From NCBI GenBank assembly GCA_049645705.1, contig JBARUK010000028.1:18877-82876 (forward strand): a DNA stretch of 64,000 nucleotides, written 5' to 3'. Positions 25,867 through 34,548 of this stretch are shown here, piece by piece. Every line of letters begins with the position of its first letter. Within the stretch, counting starts at the first letter, position 1. The translations under genes and the position numbers were made by a program. The notes below the pieces were generated by a model. It made no database searches, was not told the DNA's origin, and saw only the letters and a list, made by a program, of their open reading frames with translations. The DNA comes from JBGNFV01 sp049645705. GTDB lineage: Bacteria > Bacteroidota > Bacteroidia > Cytophagales > Cyclobacteriaceae.

Positions 25867-26529
25867 ATGGACTTCAGAGAACTTAGATCCCTGGTAAGGC
25901 AGGGAGAACACGGACGACTGGAATTTAAAAGAAAGGCCGCTTATCCTGAAAAGATCCTGAAAGAAGTAGTGGCTTTTGCCAATACCGAAGGCGGGCTGCT
26001 GCTCATAGGTGTGGACGATAATGGTACTATACCCGGGCTCAAATTTGCGGAAGAGGAAATGTACGTGCTGGACCGGGCCATAACACGCTACTGCAGGCCG
26101 GACATTGACTTTACTACCGAGGTAATTCCTCTCAATGAAAGACGGTCTGTTATCCTTTACAGGATCGAAAAAAGCTCTGTGGGACCCCATTATGTTATAC
26201 CCGAGCCCCAGGCCACAGAGGGTAAGGCCTATGTAAGAGTAAAAGATCAGAGTATACAGGCCAGCCGTGAGGTGAGGCAGGTGATAAAGGGGGTGAAAAA
26301 AGGGCGTGAGGTACGGTTTAGCTACGGCGAAAAGGAAAAGCAACTGATGCAATACCTGGATCGGAATGGTAGTATAACCCTGCCGCAGTTTGCAGAACTG
26401 ACGGGAGAGCCAGCCCGAAAAGTATCCCGTACACTGGTATTGCTGGTCCTGGCAGATGTACTTGATATCCTGCCGCGTGAAGGCCATGATCTTTTTATCC
26501 GTAAAGAGGAGAGCAGCCAGACCAATTGA
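25867..26529 (+). CDS. AlbA_2 / Schlafen-type DNA-binding domain protein
   Basis: 220 residues. The N-terminal ~130 residues match the AlbA_2 domain (PF04326): 'GEHGRLEFKRKAAYPEKILK', 'VVAFANTEGGLLLIGVDDNG', 'YVRVKDQSIQASREV'. The C-terminal ~60 residues look like a winged helix ('SITLPQFAELTGEPARKVSR'). The pairing suggests a nucleic-acid-binding regulator; ligand and targets are unknown. Stands between gcvP and the PIN-PhoH gene on the same strand, with a terminator before it. Confidence 0.8.
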   Translation: MDFRELRSLVRQGEHGRLEFKRKAAYPEKILKEVVAFANTEGGLLLIGVDDNGTIPGLKFAEEEMYVLDRAITRYCRPDIDFTTEVIPLNERRSVILYRIEKSSVGPHYVIPEPQATEGKAYVRVKDQSIQASREVRQVIKGVKKGREVRFSYGEKEKQLMQYLDRNGSITLPQFAELTGEPARKVSRTLVLLVLADVLDILPREGHDLFIRKEESSQTN

Positions 26530-26741
26530 TCAGATACCTGTTTATTTTCACTCATTCCGTAGTATCTTTTTCAAAAGATTTGTTAAATTTCTTCTGACAG
26601 AAAGACATTTGCCAGCAACATTAAGCGTGCCGGATACCACACACACATACCTATCTTCGTTCTACTTTTTATTGTGCCCTGTGGCGGCAAGGTGTTTTTA
26701 TGGTCGGCTAATCTATTATATCACCTTAGCTTTTTTAACCT

Positions 26742-28085
26742 ATGCCCAGAGCCCGTAAGGACAAGAAGATTTTTGTACTGGATACTTCGGTAATCCTTTA
26801 TTCCCACGATGCCATCATGAACTTCGAAGAACATGATGTGGCCATTCCTATTACTGTATTGGAAGAGCTGGATCAGTTCAAGAAAGGCAACGATACCAAA
26901 AATTTCGAAGCCCGTGAGTTTATCCGTAAGCTGGATGACCTGTCTAAGGGGGGCAATCTGCAGGAATGGATACCACTGAATGGCAAAACCAGGGGTAGTT
27001 TTCGGGTTGTCATGGGCTTTCCGGAGATGGGAGCATTCCTGGAAGACATACCTGACCACCGCATACTGGGCGCGGCTGTGCTGCTGCAGAAGGAGCAGGA
27101 ACAACTGGCGGCTGCCAAGCGAAAGAAAGTAGTACTGGTAACTAAGGATATCAACCTAAGGCTGAAGGCCAAGTCTGTCGATATCCACGCGGAAGATTAC
27201 GAGACGGGTAAGATCAAAAATGTAAACACCCTGAATACTGGTAAGGTAGTAATGGAAAACGTAGATACGGAGACCATTAATCAACTACATAAAGAAGGCC
27301 GTACCGATGCCAAATCCATATTTGGTAAAAAGAAACCGGGTCACAATAACTACTTCATCATGAAGAGTAATACCAATTCTGTACTGGCCTACCATAACAG
27401 TGCTACCGGTGACATCGAGCGTGTAGAAAAACGAAGTGTGTACGGTATTAAGCCTAAAAATGCCGAGCAGACTTTTGCGATAAATGCACTTATGCAGGAC
27501 GACATTCGCCTGATAACTATACAGGGTGTGGCCGGTACGGGCAAGACCCTCCTGGCCCTGGCAAGTGCCCTGGAGCAACGAAGCAGTTTTAAGCAGATAT
27601 TCCTGGCCAGACCTATTGTACCATTGAGCAACAAGGACATAGGCTACCTACCCGGTGATATCAAAAGCAAGCTAAACCCCTATATGGAGCCTCTCTGGGA
27701 CAACCTGAAGTTCATACAGAACCAGTTTAAGGAGACGGACAAGGACTACCATAAGATCACGGATATGGTAAATAAGGAAAAACTTGTCATACAGCCACTG
27801 GCTTATATCCGTGGCAGGAGCCTGAGTAATATCTTTTTTATAGTAGATGAGGCCCAGAACCTTACCCCTCATGAGGTCAAAACTATTATCACACGTGCGG
27901 GTGACAACTGCAAGATCGTATTTACAGGAGATATATACCAGATAGATACACCCTACCTGGATTCGCAGAGTAATGGCCTCTCATACCTTATTGATAAGAT
28001 AAAAGACCACCCGCTCTATGCTCATGTGGCACTCGAAAAGGGTGAGAGATCTGAACTAGCCAACCTGGCTAACGAGCTACTTTAG
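26742..28085 (+). CDS. PIN domain - PhoH-like ATPase fusion
   Basis: 447 residues. The N-terminal PIN ribonuclease-type domain (about 1-150) begins 'KIFVLDTSVILYSHDAI' with conserved acidic residues ('LDTS', 'EELDQFK', 'VLVTKDINLRLKA'). The C-terminal PhoH P-loop domain (about 235-447) has Walker A 'GVAGTGKTLLALASAL' and Walker B 'FFIVDEAQNLTPHE'. Such PhoH2-type proteins are reported as RNA helicase/ribonuclease enzymes in other phyla; the role here is inferred from architecture. Confidence 0.9.
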   Translation: MPRARKDKKIFVLDTSVILYSHDAIMNFEEHDVAIPITVLEELDQFKKGNDTKNFEAREFIRKLDDLSKGGNLQEWIPLNGKTRGSFRVVMGFPEMGAFLEDIPDHRILGAAVLLQKEQEQLAAAKRKKVVLVTKDINLRLKAKSVDIHAEDYETGKIKNVNTLNTGKVVMENVDTETINQLHKEGRTDAKSIFGKKKPGHNNYFIMKSNTNSVLAYHNSATGDIERVEKRSVYGIKPKNAEQTFAINALMQDDIRLITIQGVAGTGKTLLALASALEQRSSFKQIFLARPIVPLSNKDIGYLPGDIKSKLNPYMEPLWDNLKFIQNQFKETDKDYHKITDMVNKEKLVIQPLAYIRGRSLSNIFFIVDEAQNLTPHEVKTIITRAGDNCKIVFTGDIYQIDTPYLDSQSNGLSYLIDKIKDHPLYAHVALEKGERSELANLANELL

Positions 28086-28300
28086 ACCATGAAAAAATTG
28101 AATAATACTAATATATTGTTTAAGCAAAACATGCAATAGGGGCCATGTCCTGGAAAAGGATTATAACAATCTTGTTTTCAGACGATTATATCATTAGATT
28201 TATTATTACCCCCTATCTGGTAGGGTATTATTCAGCCTATTTATTATAAATACAAACCATTTTTTGATTTAAAACGTTTGTATTTTCCCTGGGTTCGAAT

Positions 28301-28328
28301 CAGCCAACTCTGCGGGCTGCATTTTTTA
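28301..28328 (+). terminator. Terminator-like hairpin in the 28086-28359 gap
   Basis: CAGCC (28301-28305) and GGCTG (28315-28319) followed by CATTTTTT. It lies 32 bp before the 28360 gene and directly after a T-loop-like GGGTTCGAATC (28291-28301). It could end a short transcript or attenuate the downstream gene. Weak stem. Confidence 0.3.
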
Positions 28329-28359
28329 AAGAAGGATTTTATTTTTAGAGGGATACATT

Positions 28360-28818
28360 ATGCAATCGATCATCTCCAATATGGGCACTGCATACTATGA
28401 CAAGGTAAGAGACGCCATAGTATTTATATTCAAGGAATATAGCTCCATATACACTTATCGCGAATCACTGGACCTGGCTGTTAGCTTGGCGGTAAATCAT
28501 AAAACCAACAATTGGTTCTTTGATAAAACTAAGTTTTCCAAGGTATTGACCGGTGATATCATCAATGAATTACTGGACTGGGGAAAGAGTTGCTGTAATA
28601 AACTGGCTCGCCATGATATCAATCGTACCTGCAAGGTGTCAGTACTGACACCTTCCGGCATGCTTACCAGCCACTACTTTGAGCGTCTGAATGAAGAAAT
28701 AAAAGAGGATTGTAGTATAAATAATACAGATATAGCTTTCTTCAAAGACAGAACCGATGCGGAAAATTTTCTGCTAACAACAGAATCAATAACATTCACC
28801 CGGGCAGAAGTGGTATAA
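28360..28818 (+). CDS. STAS/SpoIIAA-like domain protein, hypothetical
   Basis: 152-residue soluble protein, preceded by an AGAGGG Shine-Dalgarno-like sequence. The organisation, a beta strand ('AIVFIFKEYSSIYTYRESLD'), helix, 'NNWFFDKTKFSKVLTGDI', helix, central strand 'CKVSVLTP' and a final helix 'FFKDRTDAENFLL', matches the short STAS-like proteins common in Cytophagales. No phosphorylatable Ser motif is evident. The gene at 31194 is a distant paralogue. Role unknown; possibly a partner-switching or sensory protein. Confidence 0.6.
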   Translation: MQSIISNMGTAYYDKVRDAIVFIFKEYSSIYTYRESLDLAVSLAVNHKTNNWFFDKTKFSKVLTGDIINELLDWGKSCCNKLARHDINRTCKVSVLTPSGMLTSHYFERLNEEIKEDCSINNTDIAFFKDRTDAENFLLTTESITFTRAEVV

Positions 28819-28840
28819 GCGTATTACTACGCTATTTTTT
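28818..28840 (+). terminator. Terminator overlapping the uvrB 3' end
   Basis: AGCGTA-TTAC-TACGCT followed by ATTTTTT. It ends the 28360 gene and its right arm overlaps the uvrB stop codon on the opposite strand. Confidence 0.6.
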
Positions 28841-30856
28841 GTCTTCCAGAAGCTTTTTTAGCTCCGCCAGCTCATCTCGCAGGCGGGCTGCTTCTATAAA
28901 GTCGAGATCCCTGGCAGCCTTCTCCATGTTTTTCTGAGTCTGTTTTATCGCCTTCTCCAGTTCGTTTTTACCCATATACCCTACTATAGGGTCGGCAGCT
29001 ACAGAGAGGGTTTCATCACCAGAGTAGTATTTCTTTTTCTTGCTACTGCTATCGGCCACACTGGTCTGTGACATAATGGCCTCGCGGGACTTTCGCACTG
29101 TAGTGGGTTTGATACCGTGTTCTTCATTATACTCCTGTTGGATGGCCCGCCTCCTGTTTGTTTCGTCAATAGCCAGTTGCATACTATCAGTTGTGGTATC
29201 GGCATACATAATCACCTTACCGTTTTCGTTACGGGCGGCCCTTCCAATGGTCTGTACCAGGCTTCGTTCATTACGCAGAAACCCTTCTTTGTCTGCATCC
29301 AGAATGGCCACAAGTGATACTTCGGGCAGATCGAGCCCCTCTCGTAGCAGGTTTACACCTACAAGTACGTCGAACTCGCCCAGTCTTAGCTGTCGTAGTA
29401 TTTCTACCCGTTCAAGCGAATCTACCTCTGAGTGTATGTATCTTGATTTTATGCCTGCCCTTTCCAGGAATTTATTCAGTTCTTCAGCCATGCGTTTGGT
29501 GAGGGTGGTTACCAGTACGCGCTCCTCTTTTTTTATTCGCTCATCTACTTCTTCGAGCAGGTCGTCGATCTGGTTCAGGCAGGGCCGCACATCGATTTCC
29601 GGATCCAGCAGGCCGGTAGGGCGAATGATCTGCTCTACCACTACCCCTTCTGTACGCCTGAGCTCATACTCTGCCGGGGTCGCACTTACAAAGATGACCT
29701 GGTTGATAATGTCCTCAAACTCATTAAAGGTAAGCGGACGATTGTCCATGGCACTGGGCAGACGAAAGCCAAAATCCACCAGGCTGGTCTTCCGCGCTCT
29801 GTCGCCGCCCCACATTGCCCTTACCTGAGGTACGGTCACGTGACTCTCATCTATGACCATCAGGTAGTCATCAGGGAAGTAATCAAGCAGACAGAACGGG
29901 CGCTGCCCGGGTCTTCGCCGGTCAAAGTACCGGGAGTAGTTTTCTACGCCGGAGCAATACCCAAGTTCCCGGATCATTTCCAGATCAAACTCGGTCCGTT
30001 CCTTTAGTCGTTTGGCTTCCAGGTAACGCTGTTCGCTTTCAAAAGATGTTACCTGTGAGACCAGATCATCCTGTATTTCTTTAATGGCTACCTGCATCAC
30101 GTCACGGCCTGTTACGAAAAGGTTGGCCGGGTATATAGTAACCATACGCTCGTCCGAGATCTTTTTGCCCGTGGCAGGGTCTACCCGCTGAATAGCCTCT
30201 ATCTCATCACCCCAAAAGATGAACCGGTAGGCAAAATCTGCATACGCCAGGTACACATCAACCGTATCGCCCTTCACCCTGAAGTTTCCGCGTTTAAATT
30301 CGGCCTCGGTACGGCTGTAAAGTATGTCTACCAGGGCAAAAAGAAACTGGTTCCGGGGTATGCGATCACCCTCCTGAAGTTTAATCACATTCTTCCCGAA
30401 CTCCTCAGGATTACCAATTCCGTAAATACATGACACGGATGCAACCACGATAATGTCCCTTCTGCCGGTAAGTAATGAAGAGGTCGCAGAAAGCCTTAAT
30501 TTCTCAATTTCCTCATTGATACTCAGGTCTTTCTCTATGTAAAGATTAGTACTGGAGATGTAAGCTTCCGGCTGATAATAATCATAATAAGAGATAAAAT
30601 ATTCCACTGCATTGTCAGGGAAAAACTGCTTCAACTCTCCGTATAGCTGAGCCGCCAAAGTCTTGTTATGACTTAAAACCAGTGTTGGCTTCTTTGTTTC
30701 TGCGATTACGTTGGCTACAGTGAAGGTTTTACCCGATCCGGTGACTCCAAGAAGTACCTGGGACTCCTCATCTTCGTCGATACCCCTTACAAGTTGCTCT
30801 ATTGCACGGGGCTGATCTCCTGTAGGTACATATTCAGAATTTAAAATAAAATCCAT
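28832..30856 (-). CDS. uvrB: UvrABC excinuclease subunit B
   Basis: Damage-verification helicase of nucleotide excision repair. 674 residues with Walker A 'LGVTGSGKTFTVANVI', beta-hairpin region 'YYDYYQPEAYI', 'ASVSCIYGIGNPEEF', 'DESHVTVPQ' (motif II), 'LLREGLDLPEVSLVAILDAD' and 'QTIGRAARN' (motif VI). A C-terminal UVR motif ('DFIEAARLRDELAELKKLL') would bind UvrC. Monocistronic here; the upstream 336-bp gap is shared with a divergent gene. Confidence 0.97.
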   Translation of the reverse strand: MDFILNSEYVPTGDQPRAIEQLVRGIDEDEESQVLLGVTGSGKTFTVANVIAETKKPTLVLSHNKTLAAQLYGELKQFFPDNAVEYFISYYDYYQPEAYISSTNLYIEKDLSINEEIEKLRLSATSSLLTGRRDIIVVASVSCIYGIGNPEEFGKNVIKLQEGDRIPRNQFLFALVDILYSRTEAEFKRGNFRVKGDTVDVYLAYADFAYRFIFWGDEIEAIQRVDPATGKKISDERMVTIYPANLFVTGRDVMQVAIKEIQDDLVSQVTSFESEQRYLEAKRLKERTEFDLEMIRELGYCSGVENYSRYFDRRRPGQRPFCLLDYFPDDYLMVIDESHVTVPQVRAMWGGDRARKTSLVDFGFRLPSAMDNRPLTFNEFEDIINQVIFVSATPAEYELRRTEGVVVEQIIRPTGLLDPEIDVRPCLNQIDDLLEEVDERIKKEERVLVTTLTKRMAEELNKFLERAGIKSRYIHSEVDSLERVEILRQLRLGEFDVLVGVNLLREGLDLPEVSLVAILDADKEGFLRNERSLVQTIGRAARNENGKVIMYADTTTDSMQLAIDETNRRRAIQQEYNEEHGIKPTTVRKSREAIMSQTSVADSSSKKKKYYSGDETLSVAADPIVGYMGKNELEKAIKQTQKNMEKAARDLDFIEAARLRDELAELKKLLEDKK

Positions 30857-31193
30857 TACTGTAATATCATGATTAGGAAGAAGATAAGGGACTGACCCAA
30901 CGTAATCAAATTAAATATGTTGAGTAAATATAAAGTTCAAATTGTTTTTTTTTAACACAAAACTTACATTTAGAGTTAATAAACTAAATTAATCCTGTCT
31001 AAGCATTTTAGACATTGGTCGACGGATATCAATTGTTTAGGGCTAAGGCAAACGATGCAATATTTATTATTACTTAATTGAGTGAAATTAACTACTAAAT
31101 ATTGCGAACGAAATCCTCACTCGCACAGGTATTGTTTAAGTGAAAATTATTTTTGTCATATCTTAGCAACGATTTTAAGAACATTTGCAGTAG
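30857..31193. other. AT-rich divergent intergenic region, 337 bp
   Basis: Separates uvrB (minus) from the STAS-like gene (plus). One candidate plus-strand promoter is TTG (30942-30944), 20 bp, TACATTTA (30965-30972), about 220 bp before the gene. A run of nine T lies between the boxes. No ORF or structured RNA recognised. Confidence 0.45.
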
Positions 31194-31595
31194 ATGCGTC
31201 CATTAGTACAAGTATTTAAAGAATCATTTGTGGAGCTCCTTTACGAGGAGGATCACAACATCATTGTAGCTAACTGGATGGGTTATCTTAAACAGGAAGA
31301 CATTCGCCTAGGCTGTATGGCCCTGAATGAATTCATAAAGAAAAGCCGCATTAAAAAGCATCTGAGCAATCAATCACAACTTAAAGTCTTGTCCCGAGAT
31401 GTGCAAAGCTACATCATTCATACATGGTTTCCGGAAGTGGAGAAGCTCGGATTGCAGAAAATTGCGATTTTTGCATCCGCAGATATATTCGCAAGGGACA
31501 GCGTAGACCATGTAAACATGAATGTTGCCGACGGAAACCTTGAGATACGAACTAAGTATTCTATGCAACAGTGCATGGACTGGCTGATAAACTAA
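31194..31595 (+). CDS. STAS/SpoIIAA-like domain protein, hypothetical
   Basis: 133-residue soluble protein of the same general pattern as the 28360 product: an initial strand pair ('FVELLYEEDHNIIVANWMGY'), a helix, 'LKVLSRDVQSYIIHTWFPEV', central 'LQKIAIFASADIFARDS', and a C-terminal helix 'SMQQCMDWLIN'. Length and ending with a helix carrying W-L are typical of these short STAS-like proteins. It precedes the PrnB-family gene by 90 bp on the same strand, and no terminator intervenes, so the two may be co-transcribed. Confidence 0.6.
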   Translation: MRPLVQVFKESFVELLYEEDHNIIVANWMGYLKQEDIRLGCMALNEFIKKSRIKKHLSNQSQLKVLSRDVQSYIIHTWFPEVEKLGLQKIAIFASADIFARDSVDHVNMNVADGNLEIRTKYSMQQCMDWLIN

Positions 31596-31685
31596 TTTCT
31601 GCTTACCTGTTTATTGGTCATTGATGAACCTAAAACTAACCAACACAATCAAAAGAACGCTTTAATAACACCTAAAAAAAAAAAG

Positions 31686-32825
31686 ATGACACCCATTAAT
31701 CTGGAAAAGGCATTTCCTGACACGAAATCCTTTTTAGATAGTATTCACCAGGATGAGCAACTGATCGGGCAAACCGATGTACTCAATGCTGATGAATGGA
31801 TGAAGAAAGTTCCTGCTTTTAACAATGACGGCAATGTAGCCGGATTAATTGATCTGCTTAAGGGGGCGCTTCCTTCACCTGAAACTGCCGCAAATTACAC
31901 CTACCACGAAGCTGCTGCCGCTATGCGCGATCTTGGTATTTTGTTTGGCTCTATTAAGCGGCATGGCGAAGAACCGGAAACACACCTTCCGCAACTGGCC
32001 GATACTATGTTTGAGCTTTCGAAGATCCTGGACCTTCCGCCCCGTGATACGCTTATAAGCTACACATCGTGGAACCCACAGGGTAACCGTCTGCGGACAT
32101 ATACGGGCACTCCTGATGAAATGAATCTGATCTATAGTGTTCAGATGAGTATGAATCCACTCGTTAAAGCCATCCTTTTATTAGACAAACTTTACCACAC
32201 CTCTTTCGAAGCACCTGAGTTTGCACCTCTTTGCCGTGAAGTAGCCGAAGATTTTCAGGCTATGGTAAAAGGAGTAGTTCATGCCAAGAGACACGTAGCT
32301 CCGGAAGTATTTGCCGGTAGCCTTCGCTACTACTTCGACCCTATTCAACTGAACGAAAAGACATACCTCGGCCCGGGTGCTGTGGAAATGCCTGTATTCG
32401 TATTCGATCACATTCTGTGGAGCACAGACTGTACTAACGAGGAATACCTCGGTTTTAAGCAAACATATCAGCCTTACGTTCTGCCAAAAATGAGGCAGGT
32501 ATACAATGCTTATAACAACAAGCCAAGTCTGCTTACACGCTATAGCCTCTTCCTGGAAAGCTGCGACGATAGCAATCCTGTGATCAAGGAAAACATCAAA
32601 GCGATGCAGTTCCTGTGCACACAGTTGAAGAGCTTCCGTATGCCGCACAAAAAGATGGCGGAAAATGCATATCACAAGACACCTAAGGCTCAGCGCTCAA
32701 AAGGTAGTGGTGGTTATGCACCAACTATGCTTACCCACATTATCAATCTGAATCTGCGCCAGATCGATAAATTCAATAAGGCAAGCAAAAAGTATACGGA
32801 AAAGACTGCATTGGTAGTAGCCTAA
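31686..32825 (+). CDS. PrnB-family (monodechloroaminopyrrolnitrin synthase-like) heme protein
   Basis: 379 residues, close to the 361 of Pseudomonas PrnB. From memory of that family (PF08933/DUF1864, IDO/TDO superfamily) the match runs along the whole chain: 'EAAAAMRDLGILFGSIKRHG' (75-94), 'LPPRDTL' (117-123), 'YTGTPDEMNLI' (139-149), 'YLGPGAVEMPVFVFDHILW' (227-245), 'SGGYAPTML' (341-349). His321 in 'MPHKKMAENAY' sits where PrnB has its proximal heme ligand. PrnB rearranges 7-chlorotryptophan in pyrrolnitrin synthesis; prnA, C and D homologues are absent here, so the substrate is unknown. ATG 31686 follows an A11 run; a TTG-started extension of 24 residues is unlikely. Confidence 0.85.
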   Translation: MTPINLEKAFPDTKSFLDSIHQDEQLIGQTDVLNADEWMKKVPAFNNDGNVAGLIDLLKGALPSPETAANYTYHEAAAAMRDLGILFGSIKRHGEEPETHLPQLADTMFELSKILDLPPRDTLISYTSWNPQGNRLRTYTGTPDEMNLIYSVQMSMNPLVKAILLLDKLYHTSFEAPEFAPLCREVAEDFQAMVKGVVHAKRHVAPEVFAGSLRYYFDPIQLNEKTYLGPGAVEMPVFVFDHILWSTDCTNEEYLGFKQTYQPYVLPKMRQVYNAYNNKPSLLTRYSLFLESCDDSNPVIKENIKAMQFLCTQLKSFRMPHKKMAENAYHKTPKAQRSKGSGGYAPTMLTHIINLNLRQIDKFNKASKKYTEKTALVVA

Positions 32826-33586
32826 AAAGCTCCCATCCAGATCTCCCATGACTTTTCGGCCTGTAGATGTAGCATCTGCAGGCCGTTTTTTATATGTGCT
32901 CCACGCTCCCGGCCAGCCGACAAAAAGGCCGTCTGCTCAGGATTGTACACCAGGTCATACAGGTAGTGATTTTTACCAAGTACTTCGTAGGGAATACGGG
33001 GTTTGCTATCAATATCGGGAAATGTACCTAGCGGGGTACAATTTACAATGAGGTGATACTCTTCCAGAACCTCTGGCTGTTCTATCAGCTGGTCATAGGT
33101 ATAGTTATCTGCCCCCGCTGATCGGCTTACGTATCTAACCTTCAGGCCCAAATCATTCAAAGCCACCTGTACAGCCTTTGATGCTCCTCCGGTACCCAGA
33201 ATAAGCGCCCGCTTCATGGTTTTTAAAGAAGGGCCTGCCCAACTCCTGAGAGACTCAGCAAAGCCATAATGGTCTGTATTGAAGCCTTCCAGTATGCCGT
33301 CCTGGATTCGTATTGTATTAACGGCTCCAATGCTGTTGGCAGTAGCATCCAGATGATCCAGGCAGGGTATCACATTTACTTTGTGAGGGATGGTAACATT
33401 AAGGCCTATCAACTCAGGGTGGGCCTTAATAAGACCGGGCAAAGCATCTGCCGTTTCAAGTTCAAAATTACGATGGGTATACCCCTCTATACCTTCCTTA
33501 TCAAATTTATCAGTGAAGTACTTATTACTAAAGGAGTGTCCGAGGGGGTAACCGATCAGGCCGATCAGTTTATTTCCGGAAGCCAT
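32822..33586 (-). CDS. aroE: Shikimate dehydrogenase
   Basis: NADPH-dependent reduction of 3-dehydroshikimate to shikimate. 254 residues: N-terminal 'LIGLIGYPLGHSFSNKYF' (shikimate-binding Ser residues), catalytic Lys in 'GLNVTIPHKVNVI', 'SIGAVNTI', 'GFNTDHYGF' with the catalytic Asp, Rossmann 'LILGTGGASKAV' and 'NCTPLGTFP', and the C-terminal 'NGLQMLHLQAEKSWEIW'. The region coding the last motif also carries, on the other strand, the terminator of the PrnB-family gene. It overlaps that gene's stop by 4 bp. Last gene of a TPR-comA-PopT-aroE run; aromatic synthesis links it to pheA. Confidence 0.95.
   Translation of the reverse strand: MASGNKLIGLIGYPLGHSFSNKYFTDKFDKEGIEGYTHRNFELETADALPGLIKAHPELIGLNVTIPHKVNVIPCLDHLDATANSIGAVNTIRIQDGILEGFNTDHYGFAESLRSWAGPSLKTMKRALILGTGGASKAVQVALNDLGLKVRYVSRSAGADNYTYDQLIEQPEVLEEYHLIVNCTPLGTFPDIDSKPRIPYEVLGKNHYLYDLVYNPEQTAFLSAGRERGAHIKNGLQMLHLQAEKSWEIWMGAF
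32857..32891 (+). terminator. Strong terminator of the PrnB-family gene, inside aroE
   Basis: CGGCCTGTAGATG (32857-32869), 3-nt loop, CATCTGCAGGCCG (32873-32885): 13 pairs with one G-T, followed by T6. It lies wholly within the coding sequence of aroE on the opposite strand. Confidence 0.8.
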
Positions 33587-33589
33587 AAT

Positions 33590-34543
33590 TCAGGATGATT
33601 TTTTAAGCAAGTTAGCAGCCCATTCCAGTACCAGTACCAGCATGATCCCACAGACCATGAATACAATGGCCTGTATCAGTAGGGGGTTATCGCCGGTAAT
33701 CTCGGCGTAAGTAGCGGGCATAATATTTTCGGTCACCAGTGGCTTAACCTCACCATGCCTGTCGGTATGGTATTCCAGCACATTTTTCCATGGCCATATC
33801 TTGTTCAGAGAGCCTATCATAAAGCCGGAAAGTATAGCTATGGTCATACTCTCGTAACGATCGAGCAGCCAGCTAATAAGCCGCGAGAAAATCAGCAGCC
33901 CTGTAACGCACCCTGCTCCGAATATAAGTAGAGTACTTATTTTGTATTGTGAGAGGGCATTAACGATATATTCGTATTTGCCAAGAATGAGCAGAATGAA
34001 AGAGCCTGATATACCCGGCAGTATCATGGCGCATATGGCCAGTGAGCCGGACAGGAATATAAACCAGGAATCAGTAGGTGTTTCGGCAGGGGTAGCTACT
34101 GTAATGTAATATGCTACTGCTATGCCGGCCAGACCTCCGATGACAACTCTCAGGTTCCACTTTTTTATAGTACGGGCTACATATATCGAGCTAATGATGA
34201 TAAGCCCGAAAAAGAAAGACCATAACTGTATTGGGTAGTTTTCCAGGAGAAAGGTTATGAGCTTGGCAAGAGACAGCAGGCTTACGAATATACCTGATAA
34301 GAGTACTAACAGAAATGTTCCGTTTATCTTATACCAGAACTCACTGAACTTACCGGATACCAGTAGCTTAAAAGCAGGAACATCCACCTCGCCGATACTA
34401 TCCAGCAGCTCTTCGTAAATACCGGTGATAAATGCGATGGTTCCGCCGGACACACCCGGTACCACGTCCGCACCTCCCATGCCTATCCCTTTAAAGAATA
34501 GTAGGATGTAGTCTTTAAACCCTCTTACTTTCCTGGAATCCAT
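33590..34543 (-). CDS. DUF368 / PopT-family undecaprenyl-phosphate translocase
   Basis: 317-residue polytopic membrane protein. The family signature 'GIGMGGADVVPGVSGGTIAF' near the N-terminus and its repeat-like counterpart 'AICAMILPGISGSFILLILG' are both present, as are about eight hydrophobic segments. DUF368 (PopT) proteins have been shown in other bacteria to return undecaprenyl phosphate across the cytoplasmic membrane for reuse in wall and glycan synthesis. The exopolysaccharide genes a few kb upstream would use the same carrier. It is 3 bp upstream of aroE and 5 bp downstream of comA. Confidence 0.88.
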   Translation of the reverse strand: MDSRKVRGFKDYILLFFKGIGMGGADVVPGVSGGTIAFITGIYEELLDSIGEVDVPAFKLLVSGKFSEFWYKINGTFLLVLLSGIFVSLLSLAKLITFLLENYPIQLWSFFFGLIIISSIYVARTIKKWNLRVVIGGLAGIAVAYYITVATPAETPTDSWFIFLSGSLAICAMILPGISGSFILLILGKYEYIVNALSQYKISTLLIFGAGCVTGLLIFSRLISWLLDRYESMTIAILSGFMIGSLNKIWPWKNVLEYHTDRHGEVKPLVTENIMPATYAEITGDNPLLIQAIVFMVCGIMLVLVLEWAANLLKKSS

Positions 34544-34548
34544 ACCGG

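Noticed and set aside
25336..26487. 383-codon minus-strand open frame
   Set aside because: It is antisense to gcvP and the AlbA_2 gene, crosses the gcvP terminator, and has a low-complexity, non-protein-like composition.
31194..33586. Complete pyrrolnitrin biosynthetic cluster
   Set aside because: Only a PrnB homologue is present; no halogenase or Rieske oxygenase genes in the window.
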